From: Candidatus Latescibacterota bacterium
Lineage (GTDB): Bacteria > Latescibacterota > UBA2968
Assembly: GCA_022824945.1 (NCBI GenBank)
Contig: JAJDYX010000027.1
Span: 100,272 to 164,271, forward strand
DNA: 64,000 bases
Direction: 5' to 3'
Shown: positions 34,694 through 44,248 of the stretch, one piece after another
How the letters are laid out: the number at the start of each line of letters is the position of its first letter
Numbering within the stretch: position 1 is the first letter of the stretch
Position numbers and translations under genes: made by a program
The notes under the pieces: model-generated
Database searches by the model: none
Told to the model about the DNA's origin: nothing
What the model saw: only the letters and a program-made list of their open reading frames with translations

Positions 34694-35638
34694 ATGATTC
34701 GAGTTGAGAATTTGGAGAAGTACTACGGCGACATTCATGCACTTAAGGGCATTGATTTTGAAATTGACGACGGGGAAATCGTCGGGTTCTTAGGTGCAAA
34801 TGGTGCGGGTAAATCCACGACATTGAAAATTATGACGGGCTTTTTAGCACCCAGTGCTGGCAATGTATTTATAGACGACCTGAATATTCAGGACCATTCG
34901 CTGGATATTCGCGAGCAAATTGGCTATTTGCCCGAGATGAATCCACTATACGGGGAAATGAGGGTGTATGACTACCTCGAATTCACGTCTCAAATTCGCG
35001 GCCTGGACGCAGGCGAGTTCAAAACGGCTTTGGACCGCGTGGTCGAACAGTGTGGTTTGCGCGATGTGATTCATCTGCCCATTTCTGCGTGTTCAAAGGG
35101 GTATAAACAGCGCGTTGGGCTGTCTGCTGCGATTTTGCACGATCCCAAGGTGTTGATCTTTGATGAGCCGGTCTCCGGGCTGGATCCCAACCAGATTGTG
35201 GAAATTCGGAACTTGATTCGAGAATTGGGTCGGCAGAAGATGGTGATTATATCCAGCCACATCTTGCAAGAGATTGAAGCCACTGTGGATCGCATTGTGA
35301 TTATTGATCACGGCGAAATTGTGGCCAATGGGACAAGTCAAGAGTTGATGGCGGGATTTATGGGGCGCACACAACTGACGCTCGATGTAAAATACGCCAA
35401 TGAAGAGAGCCTCGCCGCGCTGACCAGCAGCGTTGATGAAATCGAAGTTGCAAATATAGAGGCGGTAGATGGACGCAGTGTTTTGTCGATAGAATACGCC
35501 CGTGAGATAGATCCCCGCGAGGCGATTTTTGATTATGCCAAAACCAGTGGCTGGGCCATTTTGGAGATGACGCAAAATCAAGTTCACCTCGAAGATGTAT
35601 TCCGCGGATTGACTGGGGAAGGAGGGAACGATGAATAA
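34694..35638 (+). CDS. ABC transporter ATPase, GldA-like
   Basis: The 314-residue ATPase starts at ATG 34694 after AGGAGG. Walker A is GANGAGKST, the signature is CSKGYKQRVGL (a degenerate LSGGQ, as usual in this group), Walker B is VLIFDEPVSGLD, and ISSHILQE gives the switch His. About 90 extra residues at the C-terminus resemble those of GldA/CcmA-type subunits. The following genes encode a permease, a GldG-like subunit and a DUF4340 protein, with overlaps or tiny gaps, so this is the first gene of a four-gene operon. Substrate unknown. Confidence 0.9.
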   Translation: MIRVENLEKYYGDIHALKGIDFEIDDGEIVGFLGANGAGKSTTLKIMTGFLAPSAGNVFIDDLNIQDHSLDIREQIGYLPEMNPLYGEMRVYDYLEFTSQIRGLDAGEFKTALDRVVEQCGLRDVIHLPISACSKGYKQRVGLSAAILHDPKVLIFDEPVSGLDPNQIVEIRNLIRELGRQKMVIISSHILQEIEATVDRIVIIDHGEIVANGTSQELMAGFMGRTQLTLDVKYANEESLAALTSSVDEIEVANIEAVDGRSVLSIEYAREIDPREAIFDYAKTSGWAILEMTQNQVHLEDVFRGLTGEGGNDE

Positions 35639-36344
35639 TGTGATGGCGATTTATCGCAAGGAAGTCGGCGCGTATTTCAAGAGTCCCATGGCGTATATTT
35701 TTCTGGTATTTTTCGCCCTGTTTAACGGCTATTTCTTTAGCAATACATTCTTCCTGTTCAGCCAGTCCGATATGCGGGCCCTATTTAATATTACACCGAT
35801 GATTTATCTGATTTTTGTGCCCGCGGTTACGATGGGGGTGCTTGCGCGCGAGAAAAGTGCGGGCACACACGAGTTGATGGCGACACTCCCGATTAAAAAT
35901 TTTGAACTTGTAATTGGGAAGTACTTGTCGGCATTTACCCTGGTGTTGGCCGGGCTGGGATTTACGCTGATACATTTTTTCTCGCTTTTGACCGTTGGAA
36001 CAAATATCGACTACGGCGGCGTAATCTGTGGGTATTTGGGACTGGCTCTGGTGGGAGCATTTTACGCAGCTATTGGCACGTTCACAAGTAGTTTGACGGA
36101 TAATCAAGTCGTTGCATTTATTCTTGCGGCAGTATTTGTATTGGGATTTTATCTGCTGGATAAATTACTGATTTTTGTGCCTGCGGCTCTTGCTGGACCC
36201 ATTCAGTTTATGGCGGTTGATTACCATTTGTCCAATATGTCGCGCGGGGTTGTAGATTCGCGCAATCTGGTGTATTTCGGCTCGCTGATCTGGTTGTTTT
36301 TGGCACTTACAGTGCGCGTCATTGATATACGGAAGTGGAGGTGA
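35631..36344 (+). CDS. ABC-2-type permease, GldF-like
   Basis: The 237-residue protein has six membrane helices and overlaps the ATPase gene by eight bases. The N-terminal IYRKEVGAYFKSPMAYIFLVFFALFNGYFF and the central FVPAVTMGVLAREKSAGTHELMATLPI are typical of the GldF/NosY group. It would form the membrane channel with the ATPase. The gene ends two bases before the GldG-like gene begins. Confidence 0.87.
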   Translation: MNNVMAIYRKEVGAYFKSPMAYIFLVFFALFNGYFFSNTFFLFSQSDMRALFNITPMIYLIFVPAVTMGVLAREKSAGTHELMATLPIKNFELVIGKYLSAFTLVLAGLGFTLIHFFSLLTVGTNIDYGGVICGYLGLALVGAFYAAIGTFTSSLTDNQVVAFILAAVFVLGFYLLDKLLIFVPAALAGPIQFMAVDYHLSNMSRGVVDSRNLVYFGSLIWLFLALTVRVIDIRKWR

Positions 36345-36346
36345 TC

Positions 36347-37855
36347 ATGCCTGTTATTGATTCCAAAAAGAGCTTTGTAATTTTTATTGTGGTGAGTATC
36401 GCACTCGTGGCACTCGGCAATCTGGTTTCCCGCAATTTTTTCTTTCGGCTGGACCTGACGGAGAATCAGATTTATTCACTGTCGCCATCGAGCAAGGTGA
36501 TACTCGAGAAGATCGACGATTTTTTGACTGCCAAAGTCTATTTTTCCGAAAATTTGCCCGGGCAATACGGCAATACGCAGCGGTATTTACAGGATATTCT
36601 GGAAGAATATGCCGCGTATTCTGACGGCAATTTTCGGTTTGAGTTTTACAGGCCCGATGACGATGAAAAACTGGCACTTGACGCACAAAAATCGGGTATT
36701 CAGCCCGTACAATTGCAGGTACTCGAAAACGACAAGTTTGAGGTAAAGCGCATTTATATGGGCATGGTGCTGCTCTACGGCGATAAGCGAGAGGTATTGC
36801 CGGTTATTCAAACGACCACGGGGCTGGAATACGAGATTACAACGCGAATTAAAAAAATGGTTGACGATAACCGCTCGGTGGTTGGCGTGGCAAATACCGG
36901 GGCTTCGGCACCGGCAATGGAACGGGTGAGTGCGCGGCTTCGGGAAGCCTACGATGTGCGTTCGGTCTTTTTGGGTGCCGGCGTGCCCGACGATATTGAG
37001 ATGTTGCTCGTCAATGGGGTTGTCGATTCTCTGTCTGAAGATGCTCTCGGCGCGCTAAAGAACTATATCAACGCGGGAGGCAATCTGTTTTTGGCGCAAA
37101 GCAAGATCAATGGCGATCTTCAAGCGCAGCGAGGAACGCCCATTCAGTCCAATATCTTCGAGGTGCTCGAATCCTTTGGTGTGAGTCTGGCTGACAATCT
37201 GGTGATGGATCGGATTTGTGGCACGGTTACGGTGTCGCAACAGCGCGGTTTTTTGCGCTTTAACTCTGCGGTAGAGTATCCATTCTTTCCCGTGTTGCAA
37301 TCTTTTCCCGATCACGAAATAGTCAGTGGCTTAGAGCAAGTTCAGATGCTGTTCTCCAGTGAGATTGTTTACGATACGGCTGATTCGACGCGCCTTGTGA
37401 AGCCTTTGCTGGTTACATCAGATCATTCGGGTGCAGCGGCCGGGTTTATCAATCTCAACCCCATTCAAAATCAGGCATTTCAATCGCTCAACGAACCAGG
37501 CAAGGTAGTGGGGGTTTATGCGACGGCCACCTCAGACAGCCTGGAAAATGTGATGAGCCAATTGGTGCTGGTGTCGTCCTCCGATTTTCTGCTCGACAAC
37601 GGGGGAGGACAGGTGCCGTCCAATGGGATTTTTGTGATGAATACAGTAGATGTGCTCATTGGCGACCGCGACCTCGTGGGTTTGAGGTCGCGTGAAATTA
37701 CAACGCGACCGTTGCAAACAGTGGAGGACACGACCCGAACCACGATGAAAACCCTCAATATTGTGCTGCCCGTGCTGCTGGTCATTGTTTTAGGTCTGGT
37801 GCAGTGGCGGCTTGTGGTGGCGCGTGCAAAGCGATTGGAGGCACTCTATGAGTAA
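36347..37855 (+). CDS. GldG-like ABC auxiliary subunit
   Basis: The protein has about 502 residues; ATG 36347 is preceded by GGAGGT. It has an N-terminal membrane helix (FVIFIVVSIALVALGNLVS) followed by FFFRLDLTENQIYSLSPSSKVIL, the conserved GldG opening. A long periplasmic domain and a C-terminal helix (LNIVLPVLLVIVLGLVQWRLVV) complete it. In Bacteroidetes GldA/F/G serve gliding motility. In other phyla the same three-part set is widespread with unknown cargo. It overlaps the DUF4340 gene by eight bases. Confidence 0.85.
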   Translation: MPVIDSKKSFVIFIVVSIALVALGNLVSRNFFFRLDLTENQIYSLSPSSKVILEKIDDFLTAKVYFSENLPGQYGNTQRYLQDILEEYAAYSDGNFRFEFYRPDDDEKLALDAQKSGIQPVQLQVLENDKFEVKRIYMGMVLLYGDKREVLPVIQTTTGLEYEITTRIKKMVDDNRSVVGVANTGASAPAMERVSARLREAYDVRSVFLGAGVPDDIEMLLVNGVVDSLSEDALGALKNYINAGGNLFLAQSKINGDLQAQRGTPIQSNIFEVLESFGVSLADNLVMDRICGTVTVSQQRGFLRFNSAVEYPFFPVLQSFPDHEIVSGLEQVQMLFSSEIVYDTADSTRLVKPLLVTSDHSGAAAGFINLNPIQNQAFQSLNEPGKVVGVYATATSDSLENVMSQLVLVSSSDFLLDNGGGQVPSNGIFVMNTVDVLIGDRDLVGLRSREITTRPLQTVEDTTRTTMKTLNIVLPVLLVIVLGLVQWRLVVARAKRLEALYE

Positions 37856-38453
37856 TCTAAAATGGCTTCTCATCGGGATTGCAGTGCTGCTGGGGCTTTA
37901 CGCGCTTTTGCAGGTACGAGAAAGCGGATATACGACCCCTACAGGCCAGGTCTTTCCCGAGAATACCGATGATGTTTACAGGGTTGAAATGGTGGCACAG
38001 GGCGATAGCCTGACGCTACAAAAGCAGGATATTGAGTGGACGATTGTGGGACACGATACCCTGAAAGTTCGAGACCATCGGATCACGGCACTGTTTGAGC
38101 AGGTGTTGAAGGTAAGTCGCGAGACTGCGATGACAGACAAGGCTGACAATTGGTCTAAGTATGCCGTAGATGACGCGATGGGAACACATGTCAAAATCTA
38201 TAATGCGAAGGATGAGTTGCTCGCGCACGCAGTATTTGGCAGATCGAGTACCGATTGGGCGCGTAATTACGTGCGGATTGGAGATGGTCCAGAGGTGTAT
38301 CTGACGGACCGAAGCATTGTCTATCAGGTGAGCACTGATGCGACATTCTGGGGAGAAAAACCGCCAGAACCCGCGCCCACAGCGGCGGATTCTTCAGCTA
38401 TAGCCCCCGCACCTGCAGCGGTGGATTCCGCCAAAGCAGGGGATGATGGATAG
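37848..38453 (+). CDS. DUF4340 domain protein
   Basis: The 201-residue protein starts at ATG 37848 inside the end of the GldG-like gene. It has an N-terminal membrane helix (WLLIGIAVLLGLYALLQV). The outer part shows DDVYRVEMVAQGDSLTLQKQDIEWTIVGHD, resembling the repeat of the DUF4340 family that commonly sits next to GldG-type genes. A Pro/Ala-rich tail ends it (PPEPAPTAADSSAIAPAPAA). It is probably a periplasmic accessory part of the transporter. It is the last gene before a terminator shared with the convergent second system. Confidence 0.75.
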   Translation: MSNLKWLLIGIAVLLGLYALLQVRESGYTTPTGQVFPENTDDVYRVEMVAQGDSLTLQKQDIEWTIVGHDTLKVRDHRITALFEQVLKVSRETAMTDKADNWSKYAVDDAMGTHVKIYNAKDELLAHAVFGRSSTDWARNYVRIGDGPEVYLTDRSIVYQVSTDATFWGEKPPEPAPTAADSSAIAPAPAAVDSAKAGDDG

Positions 38454-38472
38454 ACGTACAGGCAAAAAAAAT

Positions 38473-38512
38473 AAAAAAAGGTCAGGGTCATTTAAACCGT
38501 GGCCTTTTTTTT
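38473..38512 (+). terminator. Bidirectional terminator between the two Gld-like systems
   Basis: An A-tract with GGTCA (38473-38484) pairs with TGGCC plus T-tract (38500-38512). The stem has A and T tracts on both sides and can stop transcription from either direction. It overlaps the last codons of the minus-strand gene. Confidence 0.75.
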
Positions 38513-41500
38513 ATGCGCCGAAAAAATCCGTAAAGACCAACAGATATGGGGGCAAGGCCGACGACCAGAATGCGCCAGAGGATTTTCTGATCTGGGGGCA
38601 AATAGGGAAAGCCCGGTGCAATTTTTCGGCGGGCCTGAAGATTGGCAAATTGCGGGCCATGTGTGAGATAGGCCACGGCGTTGAGGAAGAACTGTTCGTG
38701 TTGAAAACCCGGCGCATAGAGATACTCGTTTTTGAACATTTCAGAACTGCCGATCAGTAGCAGGTGGCCTTGGTGATTGGGCATTGGATGCGTGAGCGTG
38801 GGGGATGGTGTATTGAATTCAGCTATGGGAAATGTGCCCGCGACGAGTAGTGCAAGGGGCTGATGGCTCAAAAGGAGTGAATCTGGGAAAAATGCGGTTT
38901 TGGGCAGCCATCCGCCCGACCATTGGTATGCCCAGGTGCGGTTTGATGTGCTGATTAGAGAGATTGCCGTTAGATTGTGCCTCTGCAACCGATGCAGGTC
39001 TGGCACAAAGCGATTGCCCCAGATAAAGAGCTGATCGCCGAGTTGCCGAGTAATGGGCAATGAGGTGTCAAAATTTGGCGGAACAGCCCGGATGAGAAAG
39101 GGCAGAGCCACTTCCTGCGCGTCGTATTCGCGGACTGCGCGTCGATAAATCTGCGTTTCAAGGGCGAGGTGCGATTGGGTTTGGTCCATGAGCACTTCGC
39201 GCGCCTGTGTAATGCCCAAGGGGTCCAGATAGCGATTGAGGTCCTGGTATTGGGGCTGAGGCCAGTAAACGGTTTCAAAATCTCCCCCCGAGTACTGGCG
39301 CTGTTGGATATTGTAGTGTTGTAGTGCCACAATAGCGCGCCCCCCTTGCGCGAGGTACTGGCTCAAGAGGGCGATCATGGGACTGGCATCTCGGCGCGGT
39401 TGCATCCAGATTACGAGGTCGGTTTGTGGCGGGAGATGAGGTGTGCGCGGATTGACATGGCTTACGTGGTATCCATAAGTACGCAAAAGTGTTTTTAGTT
39501 CGCTGAATACATCGGCACCTCTGGGAGGCGACAGGTGTTTCTGGCGATACTCATGCGCCTCGGCAGGGGAGAGGCGAGGAGGTTCAGCGACGAGGGCAAT
39601 ATGGGGCTTTTTTCCCGTGGATAGACGGCGGACGGCTGTTGCAAGTAAAAATTCGAGGTGATCGGTTGTTCGGTCATCTAAACGCGGGATGGTTGTCGCG
39701 CTACCTGGACGGTGCAACAAGAGACCGCTGATAACGGATTGAGAGATTTCCACGTCATCCCGCACGGTTTTCACCTGATATGGATACAGGCCAATGCGAT
39801 TGAGATAAGCTGTTGACAGATCTTTTGGTCGTCGAATCGTGTAGTTTATGCCGAGGCTGTTGAGTCGCGCAATGGTCTCGGTTTCTACTTTTTTTAGTGT
39901 GGGTGGAAGGTGTGCGCGAGTGGGGATGACCAAGTCGGCTTTTGGAATTTGATTCTGAATTTGCTCCCGAGAAAATGGCAGGGGGGTATGTATTTTTTCG
40001 GCTGTGAGGTCGAGTAATTGCCCCCACTGGTAGGACCAGAGGCGGGAGGCAATAATCAGCACCACTATCGCAAGACCAGCACGCAGAGACATATACCCAA
40101 AAGATACGCGCATCTGTCTGCTGTAGTACAAGTACACGCCCAGAGTTAGAAGGATTAGTGGAATGATAAATACGACACAGACCCGCCAGATCACACGCGA
40201 AGTCGCGCTTAGTTGTGGTATTGGCGGCGGTGATGGCCTTTCAACCCGACCGCGCACAATGCGGTCGTGGTCTGTGAATGTGCGCATGATTGTCTGTAGA
40301 AAGACGCGGTGCGCGTAGTTGGGTTGATTAAATATGCCGTCGCGGAAAGGGGCAGACGTTGCGAGCACCAGAATTTCACCTTTCCACGGATCTCTGTGCT
40401 TAAGACGCAGCATCACATTTTGTTTGCCTATTGTGAGTTTTTTCTTTAAGTAGTTGTTTGTAAATGGCTCTGTTGGAATGGGTTGTATATACGCATTATC
40501 CGTGGTTGTGCCCAGGATATCGAGATGATAGCCCGCTTTGAATACCGTGCGTGGATCGACTGTCAGGGCACCTGCCGATACAAAATTCAGCGCACCTCTG
40601 GCTGGTGATAGAAAGCCTTTGAGATCGTAAAACCCCGGCATAACGCGCAGATGAAAAGGGGCATTGATCTGATGAATTTCGTCATTTTCATCGCGAAATA
40701 AAATCGGTCCCTGGCTCTGATCCATCAAAAGGTCGGCTTGTGGGCGTATTCCCAGAGGTGCCAGAATATTTTCCCAAATCGCGTTGGAATATGCGCGGTA
40801 TGTTACTTCTCCAGTATCATTGACTGCGTAGCCGATGGAATATGGGCTACCGGCAAGCACAACCGTGCGGCCTTTGTCAATCGCATTTTGAAGGACGCGA
40901 GGGTTAGCGGTTGCGGGGTCGATCCAAAAGATGATATCGGCATCTGATAGCATCGCGTTGGAATCCGTGGGAACAATATCACCCCATTGACCGAGAAATT
41001 TTGTGAAGAGACCAAATCGCTGTGGCGCGAAAACCGCGATGATGGGGCGTGGGGGATGTGTGAGTGCTTTGATATGGGCGAGTATAAGATGCTCGAGGTA
41101 AGGTATATCTGAGGGAACTATTTTAGGGATCAAAATTTCGGGGTGATCGCCATAAGCGATGACGAGCGAAGACCAGACCGCTTGTTCGCTGTATTCATCG
41201 CTTTGAATATCGCGTACATGAAAGGGAGCGGCTTTTTTTTTAATGGCGTAAGCGCGTCCAGATTCAGAGTCGGGATCCACAATGCGGTAATCTATGCGAT
41301 CTGGAGCCAGTGCCTCGAGACGGGCGAGAAGGTTTTGTACGGGTGTTTTTACTCTCTTCAGATGCTTTGAAATATACGTCAGGGAAAGGGGCAATTCGAG
41401 TTCGGTATAAAAGGCTTGTGAATCGTCCGAAAACGTTGCCGTCAGATACAAGCGCCCCGTGCTCTGGTTTTCTAAAATACGACCCGTGTAAAACACCAGG

Positions 41501-41571
41501 GCAAGAAGAAAAAGAAAGACCAGAAGAAATTTTATCCCACTATATGTGCTGTAGTTGCTTTTCATTTGCAT
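38488..41571 (-). CDS. Double-module GldG-like membrane protein
   Basis: The 1027-residue protein is about twice the usual GldG length and appears to hold two similar modules in one chain. Each has a helix, a GldG-type periplasmic domain and closing helices. The first begins near residue 12 and the second near residue 530 (LLDLTAEKIHTPLPFSREQI). Matching blocks include LGIRPQADLLMDQSQG in module 1 and LGITQAREVLMDQTQS in module 2, each leading into a LRVMP or LIRAVP segment. ATG 41571 or 41565 can start it. It follows a GldF-like permease and a GldA-like ATPase on the same strand, forming the second transporter of the convergent pair. Confidence 0.8.
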   Translation of the reverse strand: MQMKSNYSTYSGIKFLLVFLFLLALVFYTGRILENQSTGRLYLTATFSDDSQAFYTELELPLSLTYISKHLKRVKTPVQNLLARLEALAPDRIDYRIVDPDSESGRAYAIKKKAAPFHVRDIQSDEYSEQAVWSSLVIAYGDHPEILIPKIVPSDIPYLEHLILAHIKALTHPPRPIIAVFAPQRFGLFTKFLGQWGDIVPTDSNAMLSDADIIFWIDPATANPRVLQNAIDKGRTVVLAGSPYSIGYAVNDTGEVTYRAYSNAIWENILAPLGIRPQADLLMDQSQGPILFRDENDEIHQINAPFHLRVMPGFYDLKGFLSPARGALNFVSAGALTVDPRTVFKAGYHLDILGTTTDNAYIQPIPTEPFTNNYLKKKLTIGKQNVMLRLKHRDPWKGEILVLATSAPFRDGIFNQPNYAHRVFLQTIMRTFTDHDRIVRGRVERPSPPPIPQLSATSRVIWRVCVVFIIPLILLTLGVYLYYSRQMRVSFGYMSLRAGLAIVVLIIASRLWSYQWGQLLDLTAEKIHTPLPFSREQIQNQIPKADLVIPTRAHLPPTLKKVETETIARLNSLGINYTIRRPKDLSTAYLNRIGLYPYQVKTVRDDVEISQSVISGLLLHRPGSATTIPRLDDRTTDHLEFLLATAVRRLSTGKKPHIALVAEPPRLSPAEAHEYRQKHLSPPRGADVFSELKTLLRTYGYHVSHVNPRTPHLPPQTDLVIWMQPRRDASPMIALLSQYLAQGGRAIVALQHYNIQQRQYSGGDFETVYWPQPQYQDLNRYLDPLGITQAREVLMDQTQSHLALETQIYRRAVREYDAQEVALPFLIRAVPPNFDTSLPITRQLGDQLFIWGNRFVPDLHRLQRHNLTAISLISTSNRTWAYQWSGGWLPKTAFFPDSLLLSHQPLALLVAGTFPIAEFNTPSPTLTHPMPNHQGHLLLIGSSEMFKNEYLYAPGFQHEQFFLNAVAYLTHGPQFANLQARRKIAPGFPYLPPDQKILWRILVVGLAPISVGLYGFFRRIKKRPRFK

Positions 41572-41595
41572 CCAACTGCGGACTATTATTCCGAA

Positions 41596-41631
41596 CTCAT
41601 CCGCGCCATCCGCGTAATCCGCATCATCCGC
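41596..41631. repeat. Nine-base tandem repeat providing the stop of the permease gene
   Basis: On the minus strand four units of GCGGAT plus three variable bases lie in tandem (41623-41631, 41614-41622, 41605-41613, 41596-41604). The TGA of the permease gene is inside the first unit. This resembles the GCGGATTACGCGGAT repeats seen in several environmental phyla. Confidence 0.7.
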
Positions 41632-42385
41632 GATCCCGTTTGAGAGACAGACCGTTCATCCATAAAAAGAAGATACTTAGTAAGGAAAAATAGAGCACTG
41701 CAGGCAGAGCAATAATGCCGCGGGTAAAGGCACTGTAGTGCGGGGCTATGGAGAGCGATTCATAGAGCAGGCTGCCGACGTGATATGCAGGAGACAATCC
41801 ATCGAGAATTTCGACCACTTTTTCGTGTCCGCTCAGGACAAATGCAAAACCCAGGAGTACTGCGACGACATAAGCGACAATTTGGTCTCGCGTAAGCCCC
41901 GATGCAAACAGGCCAAATGAAAGAAAAAATGCGCCGAGGCAGAGCGCGCCCAAATAGGATGAAAAAATCAGACCGAGGTCTGGAGACCCAAGAAAGAGCA
42001 ACATGAGAACGATGGGCGTGGTTCCCAACAGGACGATCAGGTAAAACACGAGAGCGGACAGATATTTGCCCAGTACAATCTGGGTGGATTGCAAGGGCAT
42101 GGTCATCAACAATTCAATGGTGTGCTGTGCGCGTTCTTCAGCCCATGAACGCATGGTTATAGCGGGAATAAATGGTATGAGAAAAAAGGGAAGCAGGTCA
42201 AAATAAGGCGCCATTTCGAGTACGCCATTGAGGAAAAAGGCGTTCATAAATGTCGAGCAGGACAGAATGAGGAAAACCGAGGCATAGATATAGGCGATTG
42301 GCGTATCAAAATAGGCATTGATTTCGCGGGTAAAGATCACGCCAATGCCCCGCGCAAAGTCCTTTGGGCACAAGCGATCAGGCAT
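41624..42385 (-). CDS. ABC-2-type permease, second GldF-like
   Basis: The 253-residue protein has six membrane helices. The opening FTREINAYFDTPIAYIYASVFLIL and the central FIPAITMRSWAEERAQHTIELLMTMPLQ parallel the plus-strand permease at 35631, so they are paralogues. ATG 42385 overlaps the ATPase gene's end by eight bases, as in the other operon. A longer frame to 42427 exists but lies within the ATPase gene. The C-terminal codons come from a GCGGAT tandem repeat. Confidence 0.85.
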   Translation of the reverse strand: MPDRLCPKDFARGIGVIFTREINAYFDTPIAYIYASVFLILSCSTFMNAFFLNGVLEMAPYFDLLPFFLIPFIPAITMRSWAEERAQHTIELLMTMPLQSTQIVLGKYLSALVFYLIVLLGTTPIVLMLLFLGSPDLGLIFSSYLGALCLGAFFLSFGLFASGLTRDQIVAYVVAVLLGFAFVLSGHEKVVEILDGLSPAYHVGSLLYESLSIAPHYSAFTRGIIALPAVLYFSLLSIFFLWMNGLSLKRDRG

Positions 42386-43121
42386 GCGCGATTTCTCCAC
42401 AATTATGCTGACGCACAAGATGGGCAAAAATGGCTTCGAGATCCCTGGATTGCCCCGTTTTTTGCGCCAGATTATCTATGCAGCCATCCGCCAATAAATT
42501 TCCCTGGTGTATTATGAGCACGCGATCAGATAAGGCAGAGACTTCAGGGATAATATGGCTGCTGAATAAGATAATCCGATTTTCGCTAAGGGATTGGATC
42601 AAGTCTCGGAATGCCAGAACTTGCAGAGGATCAAAACCGTGCGTAGGTTCATCGAGCAGGAGAATAGGTGGGTCGTGGATGAGGGCAGCCCCTACCCCGA
42701 TACGCTGGCGAAATCCCGTGGAACACTGGTCAATCCGTTTGTACAGATGGGGGGAGAGACCGCATATATCGATAATCCAGGCGAGGTTTTTTTCGAGTAT
42801 ATCGCGAGAAAGTCCACGCGCTTTGCCGCAAAACTTCAAAAATTTATCTACGCGCATGGCCTGATAAAGCGGTGTATCGCCAGAGAGATAGCCAATTTTG
42901 CGGCGTATGGATAAGGGATGTGAGACCACATCGAGGCCATCAATTGTGATTTTTCCCGAGGAGGGCAGAATATAGGTCGCCAGCATTTTGAGCACCGTGC
43001 TTTTGCCCGCACCATTGGGACCGACAAATCCGACAATTTCGCCAGGCGCGAGCGAAAAGCTGATGTTTTCAACGGCCCTGATTGAACCGTACCATTTTGC
43101 GACGTCTGTGACTCGAATCAT
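42378..43121 (-). CDS. ABC transporter ATPase, second GldA-like
   Basis: The 247-residue ATPase starts at ATG 43121 (MIRVTDVAKWYGSIRAV), chosen by alignment with the paralogue MIRVENLEKYYGDIHAL at 34694; a longer frame to 43262 has no support. Walker A is GPNGAGKST, the signature is CSTGFRQRIGVG, Walker B is ILLLDEPTHGFD and the switch is FSSHIIPE. It lacks most of the C-terminal extension seen in the first ATPase. It is the first gene of the minus-strand GldA/F/double-G operon. Confidence 0.9.
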   Translation of the reverse strand: MIRVTDVAKWYGSIRAVENISFSLAPGEIVGFVGPNGAGKSTVLKMLATYILPSSGKITIDGLDVVSHPLSIRRKIGYLSGDTPLYQAMRVDKFLKFCGKARGLSRDILEKNLAWIIDICGLSPHLYKRIDQCSTGFRQRIGVGAALIHDPPILLLDEPTHGFDPLQVLAFRDLIQSLSENRIILFSSHIIPEVSALSDRVLIIHQGNLLADGCIDNLAQKTGQSRDLEAIFAHLVRQHNCGEIAHA

Positions 43122-43291
43122 AGGAGGGTAGGGAAAATCAATATTAACATCTGAATTTGGGGTTGGAAAGGGTGAACACAAGGGGTATATTGGCACAAAT
43201 TTGTGATATACGACTTCAAAGTTGAGTGCCTTACGGCGGACACTATCGTCCTGCCTGCGCACTTACGCTTCTATTACTAACTATTAAATCT

Positions 43292-44248
43292 ATGGCCAAA
43301 CAAATAACAAAAAAAGGCTTTTGTGCCTACTATCTGGGCGGTTTGTTTGTCAGGATGAGCGATAATAACCTCTTTTTGCTCTGTGGCGGCCTGGCTTTTG
43401 CCACTATTTTGTGCCTTGTGCCTCTGGTCTTTCTGGTCTTCTTTGTACTTGAAGCCATACTGGACGTGAGGGCGATAGCTCACCTGGTCAATCAAACGGT
43501 GGATGTACTCATCCCATATCCAGAAGAGGCCAGATATCTGAAGGAGATTTTATCTGTGCGCGTCTCAGGCGTCATGACCTTCAAGGAGGCTTATGGGGTT
43601 TCGGGTTTGCTGATTTTGATAGTATGCGCCAGTAGCCTGTTCAGCAGCATGAGAACCCTGCTCAATGCGGTCTTTAAGGTCGAGCACAGTTTTGAACTGA
43701 AAGAGGGCGAGATAGACCAGGTCACTGTGGAACGAATAAAAGATATGGGTACCCCAGGACGCTGGGTAAAATTCTTGCACGGAGTTTTGCCAATAGCAGT
43801 GGGCAAACTGAAGGATCTCACGATGGTACTCCTGGTAGTGTATATTTTTCTTTTATTAGTCCTCTCACTGCCCATCCTATCTGCCGTCATCGACATCGCT
43901 CCGTCTCTGATCGCCTATGTGACCTACTTCTACGATCTCACCTCCCTCGCCCTGATTTTTGCCGTGTTTCTGGGACTATACTGGCTGGTTCCACACCAGA
44001 AAATCCAGATAAAGATGCTGGTCACAGGTGCTTTTTGGGCTGCTTTACTGTGGAAAATTACCGAATGGATCTTTGGCTATTATCTGAGTCACTTCGCATC
44101 TATATCGTATCTGTATGGGGCTTATGTTCTGCTGGTAGTCGTGGCCTTGTGGATATACTTCTCGGTAATTATTTTTATTATAGGCGCTCAGATCGCCCAA
44201 CTCTGCCGCGAAAGGCCATCTGCTGACCTTCAAAGTTCTTTGTTTTAA
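43292..44248 (+). CDS. YihY/BrkB-type integral membrane protein
   Basis: The 318-residue protein starts at ATG 43292 (MAKQITKKG). It has about six hydrophobic segments and the YihY blocks DNNLFLLCGGLAFATILCLVPLVFLVF, VSGLLILIVCASSLFSSMRTLLNAVF, and a late LYWLVPHQKIQIKMLVTGAFWAALLWKI-type stretch with GAYVLLVVVALWIYFS. This family was once misnamed ribonuclease BN; its actual role is unknown and members are thought to be transporters. It is divergent from the GldA-like gene and convergent with the first TonB receptor, sharing a strong terminator. Confidence 0.88.
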   Translation: MAKQITKKGFCAYYLGGLFVRMSDNNLFLLCGGLAFATILCLVPLVFLVFFVLEAILDVRAIAHLVNQTVDVLIPYPEEARYLKEILSVRVSGVMTFKEAYGVSGLLILIVCASSLFSSMRTLLNAVFKVEHSFELKEGEIDQVTVERIKDMGTPGRWVKFLHGVLPIAVGKLKDLTMVLLVVYIFLLLVLSLPILSAVIDIAPSLIAYVTYFYDLTSLALIFAVFLGLYWLVPHQKIQIKMLVTGAFWAALLWKITEWIFGYYLSHFASISYLYGAYVLLVVVALWIYFSVIIFIIGAQIAQLCRERPSADLQSSLF

